From Elymus sibiricus (taxonomy: Eukaryota > Streptophyta > Magnoliopsida > Poales > Poaceae): 64,000 nucleotides of DNA. Shown piece by piece: positions 34,888 through 45,694 of this stretch (positions are counted from its first letter, which is position 1; each line of letters starts with the position of its first letter). A model generated the notes under the pieces. The model searched no databases, was not told where the DNA came from, and was given only the letters and a program-made list of their open reading frames with translations. Location: the NCBI GenBank assembly GCA_039707655.1, contig CM077663.1, positions 436,249,830-436,313,829 of the forward strand, written 5' to 3'. A program made the translations under genes and the position numbers.

Positions 34888-35085
34888 CTTTAGTCCCGGT
34901 TGGTGGCTCCAACCGGGACTAAAGGACCCCTTTAGTCCCGGTCCAAGCCACCAACCGGGACTAAAGGTGAATTTCACCAGCCCAAAGGGCGCGAAACCAC
35001 CATCCCTTTAGTCCCGGTTGGTGGCTCGGACCGGGACTAAAGGGGGTCCTTTAGTCCCGGTTGGAGCCACCAACCGGGACTAAAG
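34888..35085. repeat. CACTA-2 internal palindromic array
   Basis: Four hairpin units with the core TTTAGTCCCGGTTGGTGGC and its complement, between the ORF2 TATA box and the USE/TATA promoter at 35122. Confidence 0.92.
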
Positions 35086-35121
35086 GGCTGGTCCTGGCAC
35101 TGGCGCGGGGTGGTGGGAGTT

Positions 35122-35165
35122 TAGTCCCACCTCGCCAAGCGAAGGGCGCTGGCAGTGGTTTATAA
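35122..35165 (+). promoter_or_regulatory. U6/U3-type USE plus TATA promoter in CACTA-2
   Basis: TTTAGTCCCACCTCGCC contains the USE (35122-35134). After exactly 24 nt comes GGTTTATAA (TATA 35159-35165). The wheat U6 promoter, as I remember it, has the same TTTAGTCCCACCTCGCC and GGTTTATAA strings with a 24-nt gap. Confidence 0.68.
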
Positions 35166-35187
35166 GCCCTGCTTCGGCTTACCTCTC

Positions 35188-35338
35188 GAACTCCTCTCTA
35201 TTGCAGGCAGTACATGCCTAACACTTTCTCTGCCCTGTTGGGCCTAATTGCCCTGTGGGCCTGCATCCTAGCCCGAGTATAGTTGGGTTTCTAGTCGTAT
35301 GCAGGCCATGGTGGCCTATTAGGAGGGCATTTTTTTTT
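35188..35338 (+). ncRNA. Candidate Pol III small RNA in CACTA-2 (about 145 nt)
   Basis: The start at G35188 is set by U6-like distance from the TATA box. There is no TTTT until the T9 run at 35330-35338, a Pol III terminator. The 5' block GAACTCCTCTC...GCAGGC resembles GAGCTCCTCTC...GCAGGC of CACTA-1, and AGGCA/TGCCT forms a 5' hairpin. A 3' hairpin AGGCCA/TGGCCT precedes AGGAGGGCAT. The ends are conserved and the middle is about 50 nt longer than in CACTA-1. It is not a known RNA to me. Confidence 0.5.
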
Positions 35339-36297
35339 ATTTTTTGCAAAATTATACTTTGATCATAACCTGAGGTTTACAAAAGCTTTTTAGTTGATTA
35401 TTTTTGCTATTGAAGAATATTATAGTTTTGTTTTAGTCGATCACAACAAAATATTTTAATTGATTGTTTTTAGTTGATTCCTTTTGCTATTAGAGTTTTA
35501 TAAAAGCTTTTTAGTTTGCTATTAAAGTTTCTAACAAAAAAATACTTTATGAAAATTCTTAGAGTTTGTTGTAGCAACCAGCTAAATACTTACAGTTTTT
35601 TAGTGATTCTTTTTGCTTTAGGTAACAAAAATTATAAACTTTCTGTTAGTGCCAGTAGTTTTCAAATTTGAATTCTTTGCTATTAAAGATTTTTTTTCTG
35701 TTATTTTAGTTTGCTATTAGAGATTTTAACAAAAAAAACTTTATGATAATTCTTTTTAGTTGATGTTTTTGTATTTTTTTTAGTTCATTCTTTTTAGTTA
35801 ATGTTTTACTTGATTCTTTTTAGTTCATTCTTTTTAGTTCATTCTTTTTAGTTCATTGTTTTTAGTTCATTCTTTTTAACAACTAAATACTTTGATAATT
35901 TTAGTTAATATTTCTTTGATTCTTTTTAGTTCATTCTTTTTAACATATCAATACTTTGATAATTTTAGTTAATATTATTTTAATTCTTTTTAGTTCATTC
36001 TTTTTGCTATTAGTTTATTCTTTGACCTAAATGACCCTGAAATTGAAAAGCACTACAAATGAACTCTGAAAAGGTTGAAAGTTGGCATGGTATCATCATT
36101 TCACCCACATAGCATGTGCTAAAAAATTGAGAGGGTTACGGCAAAAACTGGATGCACTTCGTGTAGATAATGGACAATCTATTTCGAAGTATCAGGGTTT
36201 CGGACGAAAACTCATCTACTACAAAGGGATTTCATTTCTTCGCGTAATCAAATCCATCATCAGAGCCATCATCGGAATAGTTGTGGAGAGAAAGTCT
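35339..36297. repeat. AT-rich spacer between RNA candidate and TNPD
   Basis: 35800-35880 contains a short tandem repeat of AGTTCATTCTTTTT. 36057-36235 is the single copy of the 180-bp block duplicated in CACTA-1. No gene seen. Confidence 0.7.
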
Positions 36298-36667
36298 TCA
36301 CTTTTTTTTCGCGTGTGCCCCTTGCTTATTGCGCCGTAACCATGGATAATCTTCATCGCTTAACAGGGTGCTTGGGTCAGCCTTCACTTTGAAGGGAGGA
36401 ATTTCATGAAACTTTTCATAATCTTCAGACATGTCTGTCTTTCCACTCCCACGATGTCTCTTTTCCCTGAAAGAACTATGTGGCGCTTTGGCTCATCGTA
36501 TGATGTATTCGCTTCCATATCTTTTCTTTTTCTCGGTTTGGTAGACATGTCCTTCAGATAGAAAACTTGCGCCACATCATTGGCTAGGACAAATGGTTCG
36601 TCTGTGTACCCAAGATTGTTCAGATCCACTGTTGTCATTCCGTACTGTGGGTCTACCTGTACCGCGT
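36298..36667 (-). pseudogene. CACTA-2 TNPD, C-terminal part
   Basis: This encodes the end of DUF4216 and the basic tail (TVDLNNLGYTDEPF, AQVFYLKDMSTKPRKRKD), collinear with 14500-14856. A frameshift near 36440 disrupts the last 30 residues. It continues at 50016 on the other side of the Gypsy insertion. Confidence 0.9.
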
Positions 36668-37136
36668 TGAGGGAGTCCTGGTTTAAGGGGTCCTCGGGAG
36701 GCCGGCCTATGTCTTATGGGCCGGACTGTATGGGCCACTTGCAGAATACTGGAAGAATTGAAGACCTCATCTCTAAGAAGGAAGCTTCGAGAATCGTGGC
36801 TTGTCCTCCACGTTTGGAGTAGTGAATAGGCATGTTTATCCCTTCGACGTGTAACCGACCATGTGTAAAACCTAGGGACCCCTGGTGTCTATATAAGCCG
36901 GAGGGTTTTAGGTTGTAGAGGGAGAACTCATCTAGGGTTTCAGTCATACGATCTCGTGGTAGATCAACTCTGTAATCCCCATACAATCAATATAATCAAG
37001 CAAGACGTAGGGTATTACCTCCATAGGAGGGCCCGAACCTGGGTAAAACCTTGTCCCCTTCGTCTCTTGTTACCATCGATCCTAGTCTCACAGGTCGGGA
37101 CCCCCTACCCGATATCCGCCGGTTTTGACACCGACA
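36668..37136 (+). repeat. 5' LTR of the Fatima-like element
   Basis: TATA-like CTATATAAGCCGG lies at 36890-36902. The primer-binding region starts right after (TTGGTGCTTCC). I count about 8 differences by eye from the other LTR. Confidence 0.93.
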
Positions 37137-39769
37137 TTGGTGCTTCCATTGAGAGTTCCGCTGTGATCGCCAGAAGGAATCGATGGCTCGCCTAGTCATC
37201 AACGAAGAGGTCCGCAATCCGGCCAATTTTGTCCCTGGACAGATCTTCGCTTTCGGCAGCATTGTGCTGCATGCCGACCCGACCGGCCATCTAGGCCTCG
37301 TCGGAAATTTTGCCCCTGATCGAGAGGTCAGATTCGGGAACTTAGAGTTCTCCGTAGACTCTCGAGGCGACCTGTCATTAACCGGGCTTGCAGTCTCGCC
37401 TGCCATGCCCGAAGACTCTGAAGCTTTAACCCCAGACCCATCTTTCGGCTTCGCCCATGGGATCTACCCCGGCGAGGGCCCGACTTTCAGTCCGGATCAG
37501 GTCATAGTGCCCGACGTCTGGATATCAGTTCTTGCCGAACACTCTCCCTGCACGGATGCATCGGAGGTTCACTCCGGAAGCTCTGGGCAGACCGGTCCGA
37601 TCGAACTTTCGATACTCGATGAGGCTCTAGATCGGATCTCGTCGATGAAGATCAACGACGACCCAAACCCGATATGTTCTCAGATCGGGCGCCAGACTGG
37701 TCAGGGCGGATTTTTCGTCCCACCCACCACCCACTTGATAGCCACTGTCGAGGATTTAACCGACATGCTAGACTACGCTTCCGAGGAAGCAGAGTACATG
37801 GATGAGGAAGATCACTCCCTCACCCCCGCTAAGACTGGGCAGTGGACTGCCACCTCTACATATGACGTCTACATGGTGGACACTCCGAAAAATAACGGTC
37901 ATAAATCGGATGAAGCGCCGTCAAGACGCCGAAAGCCGCATAAACGGTCAAAAGGGAAAAAGGGGCGAAAGTCTAGCGATGACACCGGGGACGGAGATAC
38001 CCCGGAAGACATCGGCGGCCCCGAAATCCCCGAACACCCGTTAGAGGGTCAGGAGAGGCCTGAAGACCGTCGCAACCCCGATGATCCATATGATCCTGAT
38101 GACGACGACTACCTCCGCTCTATTAAGGGGGAGGACAATGCGGAAACCGATGACTTCGCCATTCCCGACAATCCTGCAGATCAGGAACTATTCAGGCAAC
38201 AGCTGTTATCTACGGCTCGCAGCCTGAAAGCAAAAGAACGGCAGCTCAAAGCCGAACAAGACGACCGCAACAACCGATGGACGAGAGTCCTCTCCGCTGA
38301 GGAAGAATACGACACCGGTCTATCGGACCAACCTAAGAGCTACCCACGCAGAAGGCTGCTGCCACAATTCGATGACGAGCTCACTGATACGCCGTCTCCC
38401 AAGCATACCCCATATGGCAGGCCAGACCGCCCTCCCCGAGGACGAGACAGGCCGGCTGACGATGCCGGCTATAGGCCGACGATACCCCATAGACGGGGAA
38501 AGGAGCCACTAGAGCCCGATGACAGGTTCGACCTGCGACACGACCTGGATTACAGAGCAGGTCGTACGCGATCCATCTACGGATCCCGGGGATACTCACC
38601 CGATCGACGGGAAGGGTACCGTCCTCAGTTCGTCCACGACAATGAAGATCGGGAACAGCACCGAGCTAGGGCAGACGCCGATCACCGGCGCAACATAGCT
38701 CGAGTTAGAGGCGCTGCACACCCACTGTGCTTCACAGATGAGGTAATGCGGCATCAGTTCCCGGAAGGGTTTAAGCCCATAAACATAGAGCAATACGATG
38801 GGACAACTGACCCAACCGTATGGATTGAGGATTTCCTCATCCACATCCACATGGCACGAGGAGATGATCTCCACGCCATCAAATACTTACCCCTGAAGCT
38901 CAAGGGGCCAGCTCGGCACTGGTTGAATAGCCTCCCCGAAAACTCTATTGGGTGTTGGGAGGACCTAAAAGAGGCATTCCGATCTAACTTCCAGGGCACT
39001 TATGTTCGGCCGCCGGACTCCTCCGATCTAAGCAACGTCGTTCAGAAGCCAGGAGAGTCCGCGTGGCTATTCTGGAATCGTTTCCTGACCAAGAAGAATC
39101 AGATCGTAGACTGCCGGGACGCCGAAGCTATAGCCTCCTTCAGGCATAATATTCGGGATGAATGGCTGGCTCGACAGCTCGGCCAGGACAAACCAAGGAC
39201 AATGTCCGCCCTCACGTCACTCATGACCCGCTTTTGCGTGGGCGAGGATAATTGGCTAGCTAGACGTAGCCATAACCCCGAAGACCCCAGAACCTCTGAA
39301 GTTCGGGATGGAAACGGGAAACCGAAGCGCAACAAGAACAAGCACCGGCACAATAATAGTGATGCCGATGACACGGCTGTGAATGCCGGCTTTCGCAATT
39401 CCCGTCCTGGGCAGCGGAAGAAGCCTCCTAAAGGTAAACACGACGGACCCACCCCGCTGGACAAGATCCTAGAGAGGCCTTGCCAGATCCACGGCACTCA
39501 AGAGAAGCCCGCCAATCACACCAACCGTAACTGTTGGGTTTTCAAACAAGCCGGCAAGCTCGCATCCGAGGACCAAGGCAAGAGCCCACGCAGCGAGGAC
39601 GAGGATGAGCCTCGTGGTCCGATCGGTGGCGGTCAAAAGAAATTCCCTCCAGAGGTAAAGACAGTAAACATGATCTACGCCACTCATATACCCAAAAAGG
39701 AGAGGAAGCGCGCCCTTCGAGATGTCTACGCCATAGAGCCTGTAGCCCCGAAGTATAACCCATGGTCGG

Positions 39770-42700
39770 TGTCAGGACCGGTTTCTCAATAAAAACATTT
39801 ATTGAAAAATCGCCCTTTTAGTCAGACCAGTGCAGAAAATCCTTCTCACTGATAGACAAAATCCTTGATACAGAAATCCAGTAGTACTAAATATTATACA
39901 GGGTTGAGCTGAGGTGCTCAACAATTTTATTACAAGCACGCCAATATTATACATAAAGGCAGATATATCACGATGGATATGGTGGTATACTACTGACTCG
40001 CAATAAAAGCGGTGGTGGATATGTCACAGTGAAGTGGGTGACATGACTCCAATATCTTACACTCATCAAGCGTCGGAGTGAGGCTCGATGATTTATCTGG
40101 GTAGCGGAAGCATATATAATACACGTGACCAACTCCAGGATCGCAAGGGACTGACTGGGACTCCTCTAGGCGTCAGACTCGCTATCAAACTCTTCATCCA
40201 TAAGATCGCCTTCGTCAACATCTGGCCAAATCAACAAGCCAGGTGAGTACTTTGAATGTACTCGCAAGACAGTTTGGACATAAGATATAACAAATGCAAA
40301 CATGATGCACATGAGCAGAAAGGTAATACACGCGAGGCATTATATCTGATTAGCAAAAATAAATAAAAGGGAGTCGGGCGGTAGTCCTCCCGAAGACCCA
40401 ATAAAATAAAAGAAGGCCAATCGGGTGTCTGAAGCGACGCCTCGAAAGGTAAAAATAAATAGCATGTCACAGTCGGGCGTCTGGGCGACACCACATAAAG
40501 GGCTTATACTGAAAAGTAAATAACAGTGCGTGCCACAGTCGGACGTCTGAGCGACATCACATAAAGGGCTTATACTGAAAATAAATAACAAGAATGCCAC
40601 AGTCGGACGTCTGAGCGACATCACATAAAGGGCTTATACTGAAAATAAATAACAAGAATGCCACAGTCGGACGTCTGAGCGACATCACATAAGGGGCTTA
40701 TACTGAAAAGTAAATAACAGTGCGTGCCACAGTCGGACGTCTGAGCGACATCACATAAAGGGCTTATATTGAAAATAAATAACAAGAATGCCACAGTCGG
40801 ACGTCTGAGCGACATCACATAAAGGGCTTATATCAAAAGTAAACAGGTTAGTCCATTCCACAGGGATAATATTCAGCCAAGTTTACTTTTGTCATTTAAC
40901 ATATTGGTTCTCCAGAGACTGACACTGAGACCGACACTTGACCTGTCGACCAACGTCCTTGACCGTGGACACGGCTACTCGAATAGTTTTGACTCTGCAG
41001 AGGTTGTACTCTTTACCCACAGCCAACGGATTTCAGTAGTCACAAAGGACTAGTTCCGTCTACGGTGTTTTAGAAGAAAACACACCAATCCAGTACACAC
41101 CCATTTCACCTCCCGAAGCCAGGTATCACCCTAGGCGACGTTCAAGAAAAACTTTGAGACGGGGAGGCCACTACCTCGAATAGCATGGGATCAAATTTAT
41201 ATTCGCGCGCTCTAAGGGGTGCCCCCCTCTCGGTCCCAACCGGAAACACCCATGCCCCCTGACCGGATGACGGGCTTTAATCCAGGGCCATGGAACCCTC
41301 ATCCCGGCCCCTCTATTTGGTGTGTACATGGAAAGAGGTTTGCAACTTACTAAACCGTATTCCTTTCTGAAAGCATGTGGCAGCATGAAAAGAAGGTGAA
41401 CGGGGACAAGACTCGATCTATGTCAACACTGGAGTTAAACAGTTTTGTTAAAGAACTGGCATGCTCCAACAATACCAGCCTACAACCTATCATGTCACCA
41501 CATGACTAGGTTGTCCAATATCCATGATCACATCAAGTTTTATAGCTCACTTGCAACTTTAACATGCATGAAATATAACATGTATCATATGCTCATATAA
41601 CATGCCATGAGAACAACCACTTCAAGCAAACATGAAAACACTCATCATATCAAAGGTTCAAACATGCTTGCCTGGTTCGGAGTAGTCGGAGTCTAGCTCG
41701 GCGAAGTTGACGGCACCGTCACCTCCCTCGGTATCTACGTTATACAAAAAATATCGAATACTAACGTAAATACCATGTGTGTATAAAAAGTGTTCCAAAT
41801 ATTTTCCAAATAAATATGATAAAAAACTAGATAGAAAAATAGAGGTGACAGAAAAAGAATCAACTCAAAATCAGTTTTAGTTTAAAAGTTATAAAGAAAA
41901 CAATTCCAGGGACTAGTCTGTTATAAACAGAAAGTTTCCCAGGGCTAGATTGAAAAGAACAGAAAACGTTTTGGGGAAACTACGCCAGCTCAAAGAGAAA
42001 ATGCACTCTGCCCGAATACGCCAACAGAAAACGGTTCGAAGAGAAACAAAGAGAGGCTGACAGGGGGGGTCCACCTGTCAGGTTTGAAAATGGCTCGCCG
42101 GCGCCAGGGAGCTTACGGCGATCGCCGGCGACGAACCACGGTGAGCTAGAGGGAAAGAAGGGTACCGGCGAGCTCAGGGGAATGGACCGCGTCGGTGAGA
42201 AGTGGAAGGGGTCGACGGGAAGCACCACGGCGACGACCTGCTCCTCTCCGGCGGACAGCGGCGTCGGGTGAAGTTGGATCTCGACGGAGAGGTCTGCTTT
42301 CACCGAATTGACGCGCGGGTTAGAACAGGCGGTGGAAAATATTGCTACTGGCAAGATTTGGGCGGCGGGGATGCACTGACCAGAGCGAATCGACCGGGAG
42401 CCCGAGGCGGATCAGGGCGGCCGGAGTCAGAGAAGAAGACTTCCCCGAGTCCCTCTGGTGAGCTTGGCAGGGCTATGGGAGTAGGAGGGGATGTGCTGGA
42501 GCGAGTGGAGGGGCTAGGGCTCTATTTATAGCCGGAATCGAGGGGTGCCCGAGAACGGGATAAGTCCGGCGAGCGATTACGGCGAGGCAGTGGCTTAGCA
42601 GGCGGTTTGCAGATGTCGGCAGCTTCGGATTCGACCCCAGGTTCCATTTCAAGCATAAGCTCGGCCTAATTTGGCCTGGTGCTCGGAATTTGAACGGAAC

Positions 42701-43815
42701 GGCCTCACGGGCTCGTCGGCGGCAGGGAGCGTGCTCTGCGCCTCCCAGGCCACGGCGAGTGTCCCTTAGCGCGCTCTGAAGATAAGATGGCCACGCGGAA
42801 GCTCCTGGAGGTTTGGGCGGCGCTGGATTGCGGTGATCTTCGCTGCACCTCTCTGGCGGCCGCAGCAGGAGGCTCTGTCGCCGCGGTACTCGCCGGAGAC
42901 GATGGGACAGCTCACCACCGACGCCCACGTCCAGCCAACCGACCGTGCGGCGCGAGGATAAGGAGGAGCAACAGCGAGCAAGAGGCCAAGCGAGGAACTG
43001 GCGAGATTGACGAAGCCCACTGATGAATACGACACTGCCCTCTTCTCTGAACTCTCTGAATCTCTGAAACTTAACAGGAACAGTGCACTGCACCTGCTCG
43101 ATGAAACGCTTTGACCCACGTGGGGATTTTTCCTGGGACTGAGACTTGGAGGAGAGGTCTCTTGATGCATCCAGAGGCTTCATGAATTTACTCAGAATTT
43201 TTGGAAGAAAGAAAATATGAATTCCATCCAAATTTGCAAATCTGGTCCAAACTTGCAGTGTTCAAATTTTGAAATATTTGAACTACAAACCAGCAGCTCT
43301 TGATGGATCTTGGTTGAGGGTTCAAAGGACTAGCTAGAGGAATTTTCTTGGGATTAAAGATCAAAGAAATCTGGTACTTCCTTTGTATAATCAAAGGGGT
43401 CCAGAAAAAGACAGAAAAAGAATTTAGAAGGAATTAAATAGAATAAAAATCAAAAATAGGTTGAAACTTGCTGGAATTGGATGCTTGACTTGCTCCAAAG
43501 TGGATAGGATAGATTTTGAAAGAAGATTCTTTAGGGAAGATTATAGCAAAGGAGTGACATAGGATTCTTCTTAAAAAGAAAGGAATAAATCCCAATTTAA
43601 AGAAATTCTTTTTAATAGAAGAAAAAGCAGAATAACCCAAGAGTGATTATGTTGACACAATCACAAGATGAAGAATCCTCAAAACCAGGACCAAATTTGG
43701 GAAAAGTCTCAACAAGAATTGTCATCAAGAGTTATTTAGAAGAAGATTCTTTTGGAAAAAGAAAAATTCAAATAACCACCTCCAAAACAAATGAAGGATT
43801 TTTTGGGGTGTTACA
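39770..43815 (-). repeat. Solo LTR (about 4.05 kb) inside the Gypsy gag-protease
   Basis: On the minus strand it begins TGTAACACCCCAAAAAATCC and ends GGTCCTGACA. GTCGG flanks both sides (39765-39769, 43816-43820). No second LTR, primer-binding site or coding region is present, so an internal recombination has removed the rest. A TATA box (minus CTATAAATAG, about 42519-42529) precedes a GC-rich leader. Frames in the leader are not genes. Confidence 0.87.
40410..40850. repeat. Minisatellite with ~65-bp unit
   Basis: Six copies of a unit with CACAGTCGGACGTCTGAGCG and CATCACATAAAGGGCTTATA, alternating between two length variants. More degenerate copies lie upstream from about 40370. Confidence 0.93.
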
Positions 43816-44434
43816 GTCGGCATATCCGATCACTTTCGATCGACGCGACCACCCGACCAGTATCCGTCACGGGGGTTCGGCCGCACTCGTCCTAGACCCG
43901 ATAATAGATGGATACCACCTCACTAAAGTCCTAATGGATGGTGGAAGTAGCCTCAATCTGATTTACTCAGATACGGTGAAAAAGATGGGCATAGATCCGT
44001 CAAGGATCAAGCCCAGCAACACTACCTTCAAAGGAGTGATCCCAGGCGTTGAAGCCCAGTGCACAGGCTCCGTAAGGCTGGAGGTTGTGTTCGGCTCGCC
44101 CGATAACTTTCGAAGCGAGGACTTGATCTTCGACATCGTACCTTTCCGCAGCGGCTATCACGCCATGCTCGGCCGTACAGCGTTCGCTCGCTTTAACGCC
44201 GTCCCTCACTACGCATACCTCAACCTCAAGATGCCCGACCCTAGGGGGGTCATTACAGTTAATGGCAATACAGAGCGCTCCCTCCGAACTGAGGAACATG
44301 CGTTGGCCCTGGCGGCCGAATTCCATTACACCGATGATTGGCAATCGCCGACATCCGCCGTCAAGGCACCCAAGGCTGGGAAGCGTGCTCGGTCTCAACC
44401 CGAAGCACCAGAACCTTCCACTCCCCATAAATAG

Positions 44435-45694
44435 GGACTCGCCCCCCATCGCACGGCCCTATTACCGGCAAACTACGTGCCGAAGAGGCACAACTTTGCG
44501 CTCAAAATTCCATGGGCAGCGGTGGGGAAAAACTATTAGAGGGTAGGTGTTCTGTTGGACCGAACTATTACCGTCAACACATCTTCGGACACACTACAGG
44601 TACCATAAAGTGCCTGCTGAAAGGCGTCAAGCTCATCCATACCTCGGCGACTTCTCAAGACCCCTTCTTCAAGGTCCGTTCTGCCGAACTAACAAAGCCC
44701 ATAAAGGCATACACCTCCTTAGGAGATGCAGGAGCAGACAAGCGACAGGGCACATCAAGGACGCCAGGTCATCTATCGAAGGCCCTTGGTACAAACCTCT
44801 CCTGTAAAATTTATATTTCATTTATCCAATACCTGTAAACAGTTGCATCGGCAATTTGAATAATAAGAGTTGTTGAGTAAAATACAGATATATCATTTTC
44901 TCTTTACTTTCCCTCTTCGGAACACTTTCTGTTTTCTCCCTCTTCTTGCGAACCTATTTGGTATACTGTACGATGCAACCGGCTAATAGACCGGGGCTCG
45001 ACCTTACAAATCGCCCTAATCACAATTTCTTTAAGTGTTCGGCGTCTTGATAATCCGCTTTATATGCATTGGTTCCGAACTATGTCTTGGGTCAATAGTT
45101 GGGTTGCCCGGCTCCTATGCTTGCCCCTTTATGTTCCGCTAGTTCGGCTAAAAGGGCAAAGGGAGCACCGCTGCGATTGCACTTCCGTCTAGTCTGGTTA
45201 AGCGCCTCAGCGGAGAAAGCCGAAAACTGACTGTCATGGTATGCGAGAACCGGTCTGCGAATCCGGGCTTAGCTAAATCTCGTCAGAGGTTATTCCGTGT
45301 CATACGAAGGGTTTGGTGTTAGTACAAACCAGGTGATATAGGCTTTGGCTGCGGTTCATCCGAACATCACAAACACCTGGGGGCTAGTTATCAGCTCCCG
45401 CACTCCTTTCTCGCGCCCCTACGGCTAAGTGAAAGCAATAAAGCATTATGGTCCGATTGCCTTGTCCGCTCCACACTACCGCCTTCGGGTGCCGATAGTT
45501 CGGCTAAGGGTTATAGTGTGGTTGGAAGAGACACCTTGTGTAGTATCTACACGGGGGCTGAAGCCGACGACTCGCAGCTTTCAGGGTTAACGGCCACAAA
45601 GGAGTTATAAAGGATGCAAAGCATACAAGACATGATAAAACCATGCATTTTAAATTTATACACGCCGGCAAGTCTTCGGACATATTACAGCAAT
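44435..45694. other. Gypsy untranslated interior
   Basis: This is where pol would be expected in an autonomous element, and I see no RT, RNase H or integrase motif. Short frames (44512-44838) look accidental. Confidence 0.55.

Larger units (their letters stand above)
37183..44434 (+). pseudogene. Gypsy gag-protease, split by a solo LTR
   Basis: ATG 37183 opens an acidic, charged N-terminal region of about 500 residues. A Retrotrans_gag domain follows (LKLKGPARHWLNSLPEN; FLTKKNQIVDCRDAEA), then a C/H-rich zinc-like motif (CQIHGTQ...HTNRNC). The frame meets an insertion at 39770. It resumes at 43821 with the protease (VLMDGGSSLNLIYSDTV; active motif DGGSS; HAMLGRTAFARFN) and ends at 44434. The two parts share one frame when the insertion and one duplicated GTCGG are ignored. 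No pol follows, so movement would need an autonomous partner. Confidence 0.88.

Noticed and set aside
42473..43231. 252-codon minus-strand frame in the solo LTR
   Set aside because: It covers the TATA box and GC-rich leader of the LTR and has no known domain, so it is probably accidental.
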